Counted from the stretch's first letter, positions 52,471-61,854 are shown. The stretch: 64,000 bases of DNA from Pseudomonadota bacterium (GCA_023388935.1 JAEWFG010000370.1:34804-98803), one strand, 5' to 3'. Numbers and translations: made by a program. The notes: generated by a model from the sequence alone, not told the origin.

Positions 52471-55400
52471 CACGGCACCTCGTAGTGGGGCACGACCTGC
52501 AGCGTCGCGCGCTGGCCCGGGTTCAGGAGTACGGCGCTTTCCAGCGCCGCGCGTGCCTGCGCGAAAGTCTGGCCTGTAGTCGCGCCGACGCCGGCCAAGG
52601 CAATCTGGTTGGTGGTCGCCACCACGTAGTCAAAGGTCGCGGCGCGCACCATCGGCTGCGACGGCTCCGCGTAGCGCAAGAGCCCACTGTCGGCGAAGAT
52701 GGACAGGATGCCGGTCAGGCGGTTGGACGGCAGCGTGATGCCGGTATCGGTTCGCGTCGGCCCGCCGGGGCTGTCGACCAGCAGCGTTTCGAAGTCGATC
52801 TCGCGGGTGATCGCGGCCGTGCTGCCGGCGCGGCCGAACGTCATGGCGCCGTCGCCGAGCGCCACCCCGGCATTGAACGTCTCGAACGACGGACTGGCCA
52901 GTTCCTCATCGTCGCTGAGGTTGAGAAACTGTGCCGGCGCAAACGCGTCGGTCAGCGGCGTCGTGATCTGCGCCACCCCGTCGACTGTCAGCGCGGTGAT
53001 GTTGAACAGCGTATCGCCCTGCGGCGCGCCGGCGCCGAATTTCTCGATGGTCAGTCCGAGCGGCACGACGCGCTGCTGGACCTTCAGGCTGCCGGCCGGG
53101 TGGGCGAGCGCGACACCGGAGGCGGAAGGCGCGCGCAGCGACACCAGTCCGCTCTCGCCGAGAAGGCCCGCGGCGAAATTACGCGGGTCCGCCAGCGCGG
53201 CGAGGACCGCCGCGCCGACGTCGACCAGGTCGACCGCGATGGCCGCTGCGGAGTCGCCAAAGATGCACGAAAACGATTTGGTGACGCCGAACCCGAGCAC
53301 GCTGAAGTGCACCGAGCCTGAGCAATGCCAGGGCGCCGGGCCGGTCAGGTCCGCCGACAAATCGAGGGTCATGAGGTCGTCGCCGCCGGCGCTCAACGTC
53401 ACGCTGCCCGAGATGTCGCCGTCGAAGTGGAACGGGTCGCGCTCGATCAGGGTGTCGAAGTTCAAGATGCCGGAAATCCCGAAACCGTCGACGCCAACGA
53501 ACAGATCGACATGGGCGCCGATCTGCAGCGTGTTCGATGAAACCGCGAAGTATCCATTCAGGTTGAGTTTCGAGATCGGGCCCGACGGCATGCTGAACGA
53601 CACCCGCTGCAGCGTCGGGAAACCGGGTGGCGGCTGAAATTTTGGATGGAAGCCGCCGATCGAGAGCAGGAAGATCTTGTCGTCGCCGGCCCAGCAGCTG
53701 CGCAGCGCCATCGCTCCCTGCAGCGGAAATCGCATCAGCCGCGAATCGTGCAGCACGGCGTCGAGGCTGCCCTCGTCGGTGCCGAAGTCGACGGTGCCGA
53801 GCACATCCATGTGCAGTTCGAGCAGCGGCGCGTCCGGCACCGGCATCAGGACGGCGAGTTCGCCGAGCAGCAGCAGCCGGACCGGGTCGGGCAGTTCGAG
53901 GATCAGCGCGAGGTCGATGGTAATGACGGTCGGCGTTCCCCAGCCGATCTGCAGCAGCGGCCCGAAAATGTAGCGGCTCTGCGCCGGTGGGAAAAACGTC
54001 TGCAGGTCGGTCAGGATCTGCGCGGCGTTGGCGACCGGGTTCTTGTTGAACAGGAAGCCGGACAGCGTATGCGCCTTGAGCGCGGCCTCGAGCGCGTCGG
54101 TGTCGATGGTGCGGTTGACGCCGAACAGCCCGCCAACGCCGTTGAGGGTGAAGCCGGCGACGAGCTCGATCGGCGGGAAATTGGCGTCGATCATCGCCAC
54201 CATCGAGTAGCCCGGCCCGGTCGGGAGTTTGGTCGTGATCAGGCCGAACGCCTGCAGCTGCAGTTGCTGGTAGCTGAGCTGCAGCATGCCGGCGTACTGC
54301 GCTGCGGCGTCGTCGTGTGACAGGAATCCGCCGCCGGTGAGGCCCGACACGTCGAGGGACGCGCCGACCCCCGACGGACTTTTGAAACCGAAGCCGAAAT
54401 CGATGTTGCCGAGCACGCCCGGCGGATCCGTCGGTGCGGACGGCGTCACGAAGATGGCGAGCCCCACGTTCTGGACTTCCAGCGACACCGGGCCGATCGA
54501 CGTCGAGCCGGTGAGCATCGCATCGAACTCGAGCCGGTTGCCGCCCGTTACGCCCAGCGCGAAGCCGATCTGCTGCAGCGTAGCTAAGCCCGCGAGCGAC
54601 TGCTGCACCGGCAGCGTGACCGTGAGTTTTGGCTGGCCGCCCAGCGAGAACCCGGTCTTGCTCGACCATTTCAGCGTGAACGACAGCGGGCTGCGCGTCG
54701 GCTGCTGGCTCACCGTGCCCTGCATCAGGCTGTCGCCTTCGCTGAAGTCGATGACGAGAGCCGCGGTGTCGAGCCCGATCTCCGCGGTCAGCTCCATATC
54801 GCTGTCGAGCGTGCCGGTCAGCCCCATGGCGACATGGGCCGCCGACAATTCCAGCCGGCTCGACTGCGCGTTGCCGAAGGCCAGCCACGGCGCGGTGGCC
54901 GGTGCCTTGGCATCGATCCGCGCCGACGCATCGACGTGGGCATCGCCCGGCGAGCCACGCACCACTGCGCTGCCCGGATGGAATTCAGCGCGCACCGGCC
55001 GCGCCAGGAAGTCGCCGGTCAGTTTTAGCGTGATCGCGTCGGTGAGGCTGATGGTGTCGGCCGCCTGGCCGGTGATGACAGGCATGACCGCGAGGCCGTC
55101 GGCTTCCGCGATGGTGGTGGCGTTGGGGGAGATCGGCAGCGCCAACAGCGCCAGCCTGACGTTGACGGCGGCCGCATCGGCCGAGGCCGAGAAGTCGAGC
55201 CCCGGCACGGACAGGATCACGTTCTTGAGCCCGGCCGCGGCCGGCGCGCCATGAGCGTAGTACTGGTCGCGCAGGCTTGGGTCGACGCCGAGCAGGGTGG
55301 CGCGGGCGCCGAACCCGCGCACCAGGATGCCGATGCTGCGCACCAGGGCATCGCCGTCGAACGCCGCGCCCCAGCCGTAGGTTGCCGCGATGCTCTGCAG

Positions 55401-55901
55401 CGGTTGATCGGCGAGCCCGCCCAGTTGGCTCCACGCAACGATGAATTGGATATGCTCGGTCCGCCCGGTCGTAGCGTCCGCCGCGAACCGCTTCTCGCTG
55501 AACACGCCGGCGAAATGCAGCACGCCGAACAGGCCCGGGGCGCCGCTCGCGACGGCGGTGTACACCAGGAAATCGAGCAGCTCTTCCGGAAAGGTCGAGA
55601 CGAAGGCTTGGGGCGCGCCGCTGTTGGCGATGCCCCGCACGAGCGTCGCCGCCTTGACCAGGTCGCCGGCGAGTTGTTCGACGCCCATCGCCGACGGGTT
55701 GGCCGCCAGCGTGCTCAAGTCCTTGAGCTCCGTGGTCAGCTGGGTGAGGTTGGCGTCGGAAAGGGTCCAGCCGAATTGCTTGAGGAAGGACTGAAACGCG
55801 CTCGGCGACGCCACCGCGTCGCGCAACGGCGCCAGCGCGTCGGCGAATCCGCTCAGGATCTGTTGCAGCACGCCGGAAGAACTCACGGTCCCTCCCGCCA
55901 T
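52470..55901 (-). CDS. DUF6603-like 1143-residue protein D of the five-gene island
   Basis: A large protein that resembles the DUF6603 family, whose role is unknown. After a helical N-terminal 60-100 residues it is a long series of beta strands with Gly- and Asp-rich turns, for example LHMDVLGTVDFG, GGFHPKFQPPPGFP and GYFAVSSNTLQIGAHVD. The pattern suggests an elongated beta-solenoid or lipid-binding-like tube. There is no secretion signal. ATG 55901 starts it; the next gene C begins within its stop codon, so translation is coupled. A gap of 155 bases separates it from protein E and may hold an internal promoter. Confidence 0.72.
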   Translation of the reverse strand: MAGGTVSSSGVLQQILSGFADALAPLRDAVASPSAFQSFLKQFGWTLSDANLTQLTTELKDLSTLAANPSAMGVEQLAGDLVKAATLVRGIANSGAPQAFVSTFPEELLDFLVYTAVASGAPGLFGVLHFAGVFSEKRFAADATTGRTEHIQFIVAWSQLGGLADQPLQSIAATYGWGAAFDGDALVRSIGILVRGFGARATLLGVDPSLRDQYYAHGAPAAAGLKNVILSVPGLDFSASADAAAVNVRLALLALPISPNATTIAEADGLAVMPVITGQAADTISLTDAITLKLTGDFLARPVRAEFHPGSAVVRGSPGDAHVDASARIDAKAPATAPWLAFGNAQSSRLELSAAHVAMGLTGTLDSDMELTAEIGLDTAALVIDFSEGDSLMQGTVSQQPTRSPLSFTLKWSSKTGFSLGGQPKLTVTLPVQQSLAGLATLQQIGFALGVTGGNRLEFDAMLTGSTSIGPVSLEVQNVGLAIFVTPSAPTDPPGVLGNIDFGFGFKSPSGVGASLDVSGLTGGGFLSHDDAAAQYAGMLQLSYQQLQLQAFGLITTKLPTGPGYSMVAMIDANFPPIELVAGFTLNGVGGLFGVNRTIDTDALEAALKAHTLSGFLFNKNPVANAAQILTDLQTFFPPAQSRYIFGPLLQIGWGTPTVITIDLALILELPDPVRLLLLGELAVLMPVPDAPLLELHMDVLGTVDFGTDEGSLDAVLHDSRLMRFPLQGAMALRSCWAGDDKIFLLSIGGFHPKFQPPPGFPTLQRVSFSMPSGPISKLNLNGYFAVSSNTLQIGAHVDLFVGVDGFGISGILNFDTLIERDPFHFDGDISGSVTLSAGGDDLMTLDLSADLTGPAPWHCSGSVHFSVLGFGVTKSFSCIFGDSAAAIAVDLVDVGAAVLAALADPRNFAAGLLGESGLVSLRAPSASGVALAHPAGSLKVQQRVVPLGLTIEKFGAGAPQGDTLFNITALTVDGVAQITTPLTDAFAPAQFLNLSDDEELASPSFETFNAGVALGDGAMTFGRAGSTAAITREIDFETLLVDSPGGPTRTDTGITLPSNRLTGILSIFADSGLLRYAEPSQPMVRAATFDYVVATTNQIALAGVGATTGQTFAQARAALESAVLLNPGQRATLQVVPHYEVP

Positions 55902-56056
55902 TTCTAGGGGATGCGGCCTGTCAGAAGCGCGTTCGTGATGTTTTCAGAGCCTTGAATATCGGGGAGAGCAGGGCTTGGAACGTTGCTGGTTCACGGCGTT
56001 AAAAAAATCGGACGACAAAGCATGCTTGGCGCGATCTTGCTCCGTCGAATACGGCC
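55902..56056. other. 155-base gap between proteins E and D
   Basis: The only sizeable gap in the five-gene operon. The stretch is AT-richer than its surroundings (around 55950-56040, with a run of seven A near 56002). It could hold a secondary promoter for genes D to A. No hairpin with a T-run was found. Confidence 0.3.
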
Positions 56057-58066
56057 CTAGAATGGCGGCAGCGGCGGCGGGCGAAGCGCGGGGGGATGCA
56101 GGAAATCCTCGAGCTCTTGGTCCAGCTGGTGTTGCATGGCGTTCTCCAGCGATGTCAGCGCAAAGCCCGGCTTGTCCAGCCAGCTCCACGTGCCGCCGGC
56201 GCCCCAGTCCGCATCGGGATCGCTGCCGCCCAGCCGGCAGAACACCGGCGTCGTGTTCCAGGTATCCTGCGAGTGGTACTGCCAGCGGTTGGCATGAAAG
56301 TAGGGCCATCGCGGCGGCCTCGAGCCGGTGTGGCCGGTCGAGTCGGCCTGCCAGAAGTGACTGACGATGCCCTGGGCATAGAGCAGCTCGAGCGCTCCGC
56401 CGCTGCAGTAGGCGCCGATCAGGTAGTAGCGGCCCGTGGCCTGGGCATAGGCATCGCGCGCGGTCTTGATGTTTTGATAATAGCTCTGGATCCATTGCTT
56501 GCGCACGTTGACCGCGGGGCGGGCGGGCCAGTTGCGGGTCCAGTTGGCCGGCATCGCCCCGTTCTGCGGGTTCCATGCCGGGTTGCTGGCCGGGTCGGGC
56601 ACGTCGAACGGATCGAAATCGATGGCGAAATAAATCGGCGTCTGCGGCGGTTGCTTGAGCGTGCCGCCGCAGTAGGCAAAGGCCGCCGTGCCGTCCAGCG
56701 TGCCGGCGTCATCGTTTGTCGCCGGGTTTCCGTCGGGATCGGGATTGAAATAGAAGATGTTCTTGTGGAAGTTGGTGTTGAAATCGCCCCAGTCCGCCGG
56801 CACGTTGACGTTGGTATCCTGCATGCTGGACTCCGCGGATCCCATCCCGGCCAGCGTGCGAACGCCTTCCCAGATCGTAAACAGCGCGACACCGATTCCC
56901 GCCACCCGTTGCACTTCCCCATAGTTCATGCTGATCGCGACGCTGGGCCGAATGTAGCGGCCGATCACCGTCACCTTGCCCCCCGGGACATGGAAGTGAC
57001 CGGCATTGGCGACGAAATTGATGTCGTTCATGTCCGGCCACGCGGTGCCCTGGATGCACGTCAGGTTGGCGTCGGTGATCGGGTCCGAGTTGGAGAAGCC
57101 GAGATTCTGGATCGTGCCGACGCTCGGCTGCCACTGCTGCGCCTGCAGCATGGTGCTGGTCGGCGTGAACGCCGGATTGGCCGCGTCGAGATGAAACGAA
57201 ACCGCGGGCGTAGCGCCCGTGGCATCGGTGAAGCCATCGGCGAAACGCCACAGCGCAGGCGTCGTGGCGGCATCGAACCGGGTCCAGTCGAGCAGTGGAC
57301 TTCCGTTGGCGACGAGATCGGCCGGCGCGTTGTCCCACAGCTTGAAATCCGCCCAGAAGCCGTGGACGGCGGTCGTCATGCCCGGATGCGGCACGGCGAG
57401 AGCGGTGGTGAGGGCGGCATCGGGCCGCAGTCTCTGGTCGGCGCCCGCCGTGTACTTGCAGAAAACGCCGGCGCGAAACAGCTGCTGCGGGAAGGGGTTG
57501 AGAACGCCGGGAATGCCAACCGGCACGGTCGCGTTGTTGACGGTGTTGGCCCAGCCCGCCCAGTAGTCGGCGCTCAGCGGCACGGTCGGATCGATGCACA
57601 GCCAGACGTCCAGGAAGCTCGGGGGCACGAGCCCGAGCGAGAACTCGTTGCTCAGGATCGCGGCGACCAGTCGCTTGCACAGGGCATCGCCGTCGATCTG
57701 GCCGAGCACCCGCCCCATGTCGCCGGTGGTCTGCTGGCGCGGGTGCGACGCCTGCATCGGCGCAATGCGGTTGACCAGTACCGTGAGGTTCTGCTGCTGG
57801 TCGGGACTGGGATCGGTGGCCGGCAGCGGGTACACGGCCCTTCCACCCTGGCCGTTGCCATCGGGCTCGCGGGAGGAATTGGTGGCCTCCGAATGGCCCC
57901 AGATGAAATCCCCTCCGAGAAAATTGCGGCCGGCGAAGACCGGGCGGGCGCCGCCGTTCCAGGTGAAGAAACTTCCGGCCGGATCGGTCGCGGCAAAATC
58001 CGCCGCGGCCCTGATCTCGGTCAGGAGATCGAGATGCGCTTGTGACGTGTCGATGCCGAACGCCAT
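56057..58066 (-). CDS. DUF1906 (glycoside-hydrolase-like) protein E of the five-gene island
   Basis: A 669-residue protein and the first gene of the island. The second half (about 364-605) matches the DUF1906/Rv2525c-like glycoside-hydrolase fold: VIGRYIRPS at 367-374, PIYFAIDFD at 477-485 with acidic residues in the catalytic position, then GRYYLIGAYCSG and SHFWQADS. The first half (FAGRNFLGGDF at 44-54, LDVWLCIDP at 152-160) looks like a second, diverged barrel. It begins MAFGIDTSQ and lacks a signal peptide. DUF1906 proteins are thought to act on cell-wall glycans. ATG 58066 is chosen; the frame runs further up to 58153 without support. Confidence 0.72.
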   Translation of the reverse strand: MAFGIDTSQAHLDLLTEIRAAADFAATDPAGSFFTWNGGARPVFAGRNFLGGDFIWGHSEATNSSREPDGNGQGGRAVYPLPATDPSPDQQQNLTVLVNRIAPMQASHPRQQTTGDMGRVLGQIDGDALCKRLVAAILSNEFSLGLVPPSFLDVWLCIDPTVPLSADYWAGWANTVNNATVPVGIPGVLNPFPQQLFRAGVFCKYTAGADQRLRPDAALTTALAVPHPGMTTAVHGFWADFKLWDNAPADLVANGSPLLDWTRFDAATTPALWRFADGFTDATGATPAVSFHLDAANPAFTPTSTMLQAQQWQPSVGTIQNLGFSNSDPITDANLTCIQGTAWPDMNDINFVANAGHFHVPGGKVTVIGRYIRPSVAISMNYGEVQRVAGIGVALFTIWEGVRTLAGMGSAESSMQDTNVNVPADWGDFNTNFHKNIFYFNPDPDGNPATNDDAGTLDGTAAFAYCGGTLKQPPQTPIYFAIDFDPFDVPDPASNPAWNPQNGAMPANWTRNWPARPAVNVRKQWIQSYYQNIKTARDAYAQATGRYYLIGAYCSGGALELLYAQGIVSHFWQADSTGHTGSRPPRWPYFHANRWQYHSQDTWNTTPVFCRLGGSDPDADWGAGGTWSWLDKPGFALTSLENAMQHQLDQELEDFLHPPALRPPPLPPF

Positions 58067-58756
58067 GATCGCGTGCCCCCGGCTGGCCGGCCGCTCGCAA
58101 TCATCATCGCCGGGAAGCGGGCAGGTTTGTGGCGGGGAAAACGCGCGCAACAATGCGCCGCATCAGGTCCAGGTCGCGCAGTCGCTCGACCAGATGACGT
58201 GGGACATGCGATTCTCTTTCCGTCATGGCCGGGCTCGTCCCGGCCATCCACGTCTTGCTTGCGGCACGGCTCACCTCAGCGGTCGCTTCCAGGCTTTTCC
58301 CGACAACAATATTGGCGGCGTTCGCGCCACTTAACATATTTGGGATATTGCGCGCTTTCAGCGGCAGCGCAGCTCACGCGGACACAAAGAGGCGCTGAGT
58401 ATCGATTTTGTCGAGATGTTCGGTGACGGGATCAACTGTCTGCCTGCGAATCTCGGTGAGGGATCGTATCAGTCATTTCTGATTGTGATGCCCGCGCCGA
58501 TCCGAGATCGAGGCGGCGGTCGTCGCACTGACCGACTCCGACAAACGCGCCTGCGACGTCGAACTCTAACCCCGCGATACGCAGTGGAGATGTCACCAAG
58601 CTGGCCTTGATGCCTGACGCAGAATGCGCTGTACGGCCGTGGGAACATGGTGTTCAATCCATGGAACTGTCTGCCCGAGCACAGGCCGCTCGGCAGCATC
58701 AACCTGACGCGGTTCGCCGTCGACCTTGCCTCCCGGCAAATACAACACGGTGGGTC
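58067..58756. other. 690-base gap upstream of the island
   Basis: No gene is visible. It contains a REP-like palindrome (58225-58247) and otherwise unstructured sequence. The promoter of the five-gene operon must lie in its left part, but no known operator was recognised. Confidence 0.45.
58225..58247. repeat. REP-like palindrome (ATGGCCGGG / CCCGGCCAT)
   Basis: ATGGCCGGG-CTCGT-CCCGGCCAT, two nine-base arms around five bases. It continues with CCACGTCTTGC, as many intergenic repeats of Bradyrhizobium do. A transcribed copy would form a stable hairpin and could end a transcript. Confidence 0.6.
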
Positions 58757-59227
58757 ATGAGCAGCCAGCCGAAGCCCGATCGTTCGGGCGGACTTCAGCG
58801 GACGCAGGCGCCGCCGAATGTCGAGAATGAAGCTCTGCGTGCCGAACGCCGGCAGCTCACCGTGGTATTTGTCGACATCGTCGGCTCGACACCCCTGAGC
58901 GAGCGGATCGATCCCGAGGAGTTCTTCGCGGTTATCAGAACTTACCGCGATATCTGCGACGAGCAGATTCGCCGCTACGGCGGTCATATCGCCAGAATGA
59001 TTGGCGACGGATTGCTGGCGTATTTTGGCGTCCCGCAAGCCCACGAAAATGACCCTGAGCGCGCGGTCCGCGCTTCGCTGGCGGTCGCCGCGGCGGTCAA
59101 GGATCACAAATTTCTGCTGTCGGATGGCAGTTTCGTCCGCCTCGGCGTGCGCGTCGGGGTCAATGCCGGGGTCGTCGTCGTCGGCAGCGTGCCCGGCGAC
59201 CCGCCAGTGTTCTCGTGCTTAGATTAA
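58757..59227 (+). pseudogene. truncated class III adenylate/guanylate cyclase
   Basis: The frame from ATG 58757 encodes 156 residues: a short N-terminus, then the start of a class III cyclase domain (QLTVVFVDIVGSTPLSERID, GGHIARMIGDGLLAYFG and GVRVGVNAGVVVVGSVPGDPP), and ends abruptly at 59227 in CLD. Both metal aspartates and the GDG motif are there. The normal continuation after GSVGSD is missing, as is any C-terminal domain; these proteins usually have several hundred more residues. The break falls near 59208, where the sequence becomes AT-richer. It is therefore a gene fragment at the border of the foreign-looking region. Confidence 0.75.
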
Positions 59228-59353
59228 AGTTGTGTAAGCAAGGTTGCTTTACGCGCCGAAACGAACCAATTCCCAATTTGAAAGCTGGTTGCGGCGATTT
59301 CTGACCCGGATGTTGATAAGAGCACTTCCAGTGCACGGGAAAACGGTACGGCA

Positions 59354-59851
59354 ATGTTCGGCGCAGTAAAAACCTTGCTCTCGTATTTGGCTGGAGGCCC
59401 AGTTCCAAGAACAGGGATTATTAATGACGACAATCGCCGACTCATGACCGCGGCGTTGCTTACGCGCGTTGCTACCGTCCATAGTGAAATGTCGGCGCTT
59501 CGACGAGAAACTCTCCATGCTATATTGCGGTCTAAGTTCGCGCTCGACGATCAATCAACGCGGCGCTTGCTCGAAGAAGCGATCGCCCTAAATTGCAACG
59601 CAATCGATCTCTATCGCTTTACCCGACCGCTCAACGAAATACTGGACGATGACGGCCGAAGTCAGCTCGTTCAAGCGATGTGGGAAGTTGTCTATGCGGA
59701 CGGCACCGCGAACGATTTTGACAAGAATATCATTTGGCGAGCGGCTGATTTGTTAGGAGTGTCGTCTCGACGGCGTGTGGAGCTTCGTCAAAAGGTATCG
59801 CTCGACCGGGCGCTCTCTCAGGCCCGTGACGTCCTGCCGCAATCACCGTAG
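59354..59851 (+). CDS. TerB family tellurite-resistance-like protein
   Basis: A 165-residue protein of the TerB fold: all-helical, with DDNRRLMTAALLTRVATVHSEMS and a second helical repeat around LVQAMWEVVYADGTANDFDKNIIWRAADLLGVSSRR, where acidic residues can bind metal. In rhizobiales such proteins are common but rarely studied; tellurite resistance itself should not be assumed. Codon use is less GC-biased than in the neighbours. ATG 59354 is taken as start. It stands alone. Confidence 0.78.
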   Translation: MFGAVKTLLSYLAGGPVPRTGIINDDNRRLMTAALLTRVATVHSEMSALRRETLHAILRSKFALDDQSTRRLLEEAIALNCNAIDLYRFTRPLNEILDDDGRSQLVQAMWEVVYADGTANDFDKNIIWRAADLLGVSSRRRVELRQKVSLDRALSQARDVLPQSP

Positions 59852-60045
59852 CTGGCCGGCAGCGGTAAGGTGTGGTCTGGAGAGTAGAGGGTGATGATGC
59901 TCGCGAGAAGTCCGAGCGACGCACCGAGCCTCCAAAATATGCACTTTTCAAATCTTTCGCGATCGACCTCACTCGTTGGTCTCAAAATGCGGCCCACCGC
60001 GCTCGGATCTTCCTTATGCAAAGTTGCGCGGAGCTTCCCATTCAT
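59818..60045 (-). CDS. possible small membrane protein
   Basis: A 75-residue frame beginning MNGKLRATLHKEDPSAVG, with a hydrophobic helix in the second half (RLGASLGLLASIITLY). Overlapping by 34 bases with the TerB gene end. No ribosome site and no known family. A frame on the other strand (59872-60075) has a less protein-like composition. Low confidence that either is real. Confidence 0.3.
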   Translation of the reverse strand: MNGKLRATLHKEDPSAVGRILRPTSEVDRERFEKCIFWRLGASLGLLASIITLYSPDHTLPLPASYGDCGRTSRA

Positions 60046-60188
60046 TTCGAAACATTAATTCTACGGCCAGAGTGACGTAATGCGGGATTATGCATCTATG
60101 CCGCCCGCTGACACTATTGCTGAGATCTTCCCATGAAGAACCAAACCGCAAAGTGTAGTCCAGTCGACGGGCAGCGGAGGGCGGTACT

Positions 60189-60536
60189 GTGAGCGGTCAC
60201 AGACAGCGCGAGTCAGCCCTGCTGGTCGAGGCTATTATTTGGAAGGACCGGGTCATCGATGATCTGCGAAGCGAGCAAGGCCGCCTCTCAGCCCGCGAGC
60301 ATCAGGTCTCGGTCGAGCTCATCAGCCAAGCGGCCATCTCGGTCGCTAGCTACATCGTCAGTGGGGAGGTCCTCGGCTCGGATGATACGATCAGACGAGC
60401 CCTAAACCATAACAAGCTACCGATTAGCGCCCGGCAGGCAAGACGTGTGGCGAAGTTTCTCAAAGCCCGAGGGCATGCGGCCTCGCTATGCGCTTGCATG
60501 ATGGCGGGAGGCCAAATTTCGTCGCCGAATATATAG
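60189..60536 (+). CDS. hypothetical protein
   Basis: A 115-residue frame from GTG 60189. The first 40 residues are charged and helical (LLVEAIIWKDRVIDDLRSEQGRLSA); then SRQARRVAKFLKARGH near the end is basic. No domain recognised. The sequence is less GC-rich than the surrounding genes, and no neighbour shares an operon. It may be a recent arrival. Confidence 0.4.
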   Translation: MSGHRQRESALLVEAIIWKDRVIDDLRSEQGRLSAREHQVSVELISQAAISVASYIVSGEVLGSDDTIRRALNHNKLPISARQARRVAKFLKARGHAASLCACMMAGGQISSPNI

Positions 60537-61233
60537 AACGCGCCCCAACATGCCCGTTCGAGCCGTGGATTTGCCCCTCCGTCATCTTCGCAGTTTTTGG
60601 TCGGCGATCGTACGACTTCGGCGGCGACTTATTTGGGCCATGACGAGACCACTCTCGAACTCCTCGTGATCGTTGAAAAAGGGGGTGTGAGCGTGTCGTT
60701 GATACGTACAGGAACGAAATGGCCGCTTTTCGGGTCGGCATGGAGGCCAAAAATGCGCGCGAAAAATTACGCCGCGGCCCTCTTGAAGTGAGCCAAGACG
60801 ATGATGTGGTTGAGGGTGATGGAAGACCTCACGTTACCGACCCCTGCAGACGTATCGGTCAAGACAAACCGTAGATAGGTCTTACAGGTTGTGGAGTGAA
60901 GGGCTTCACCGGAATTGGGCATCGGTCGTTAACTTCCGGCGTTCACCGATAAGCAGACGATTCGGAGCCCGCGCCGGACTTCGCATGAGGGCCCAATTCC
61001 GGACCCATCCACCGCAGCAAAGCGTGATTTGCTTACCTCAGTACGCGACGGATTGAAACTTATCCGCGAAGTGCGAGCGCGACGGGACGTAACCTATTGC
61101 GGCACAGTAGGGAGCGTGAAGTTGAACGCAGACGCGGGCGCGGACCCGGTTAGGTTTCCACAACCGTCGATATCCTATATTCTTCGTGCGTCAATCAACG
61201 CTGACGCGTCTCAAAAGGGAGCTACGGCTAAAC
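60537..61233. other. 697-base region with one doubtful short frame
   Basis: A frame at 60597-60791 (64 residues) has no ribosome site or known match. An inverted repeat pair (CCGGAATTGGGC and its complement, 60909 and 60991) lies here. The rest is unremarkable. The DUF2760 promoter should lie at the right end. Confidence 0.4.
60909..61002. repeat. 12-base inverted repeat, 70 bases apart
   Basis: CCGGAATTGGGC at 60909-60920 and GCCCAATTCCGG at 60991-61002. The two halves could pair over 70 bases, or be the ends of a small mobile remnant. No target duplication was seen. Confidence 0.35.
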
Positions 61234-61854
61234 ATGCATGCGATGAAAGCGATCGCCATCATAGTGGTCCTGCTCCTTGTCGTGGTGAACGCTCTGCAAT
61301 TGCTGCCGACAGCGAGCGCATTCCAAATATATCTATCGGGTGGGGCGGTGGCGCTGAGTCTAGTCGCGCTGATAGCGATCCTGGTCGGGCGCGGCCCGTC
61401 ACGGGATAGCCGAAGTGCTGTCGCTGAGGCGGCCCGACCGATGCCGGTTACGAGTCGCGCAAACCAGGCAGACGCCGAGATCGTCAGCTTTTTGGCGATG
61501 CTGCAGGCAAGGGGCCGGCTGGTCGATTTCCTGATGGAGGACATCAACGCGCATGATGATGCACAAGTTGGGGCAGCCGCGCGCGTCGTCCATGCCGGAT
61601 GCAAGAGCGCTCTGCTGGAGCACTTCCGAATCTCCCCGGTGCGAGCAGAGAGCGAGGGGTCGACGGTGCAGGTCGCCGCTGGCTATTCGCCAGACGAGTA
61701 CCGACTGCTGGGCAAGATCAGCGGCCCGGCGCCGTTCTCGGGAGTGCTTGTCCACCACGGCTGGAAGACGGATGCGGTGAATCTACCGCGCGTCTTGCGA
61801 AGCTCGCCCGATCGACTTCCGGCAATCGCTCCGGCGGAGGTGGAACTGAGATAA
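61234..61854 (+). CDS. DUF2760 domain-containing protein
   Basis: A 206-residue membrane-anchored protein. Two hydrophobic segments near the N-terminus (about residues 4-24 and 29-52) are followed by a soluble domain with the family pattern (AEIVSFLAMLQARGRLVDFLMEDI, then DDAQVGAAARVVHAGCKSALLEHF). DUF2760 genes regularly precede pairs of Hsp70-like genes, as here. ATG 61234 has GGGAG upstream; the longer frame from 61186 is not favoured. Function unknown. Confidence 0.82.
   Translation: MHAMKAIAIIVVLLLVVVNALQLLPTASAFQIYLSGGAVALSLVALIAILVGRGPSRDSRSAVAEAARPMPVTSRANQADAEIVSFLAMLQARGRLVDFLMEDINAHDDAQVGAAARVVHAGCKSALLEHFRISPVRAESEGSTVQVAAGYSPDEYRLLGKISGPAPFSGVLVHHGWKTDAVNLPRVLRSSPDRLPAIAPAEVELR

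Noticed and set aside
56096..58045. 649-residue plus-strand frame
   Set aside because: It mirrors protein E on the other strand, with low-quality composition; the DUF1906 motifs are on the minus strand.
60597..60791. 64-residue frame
   Set aside because: No ribosome site, no conserved pattern and no supporting neighbour.
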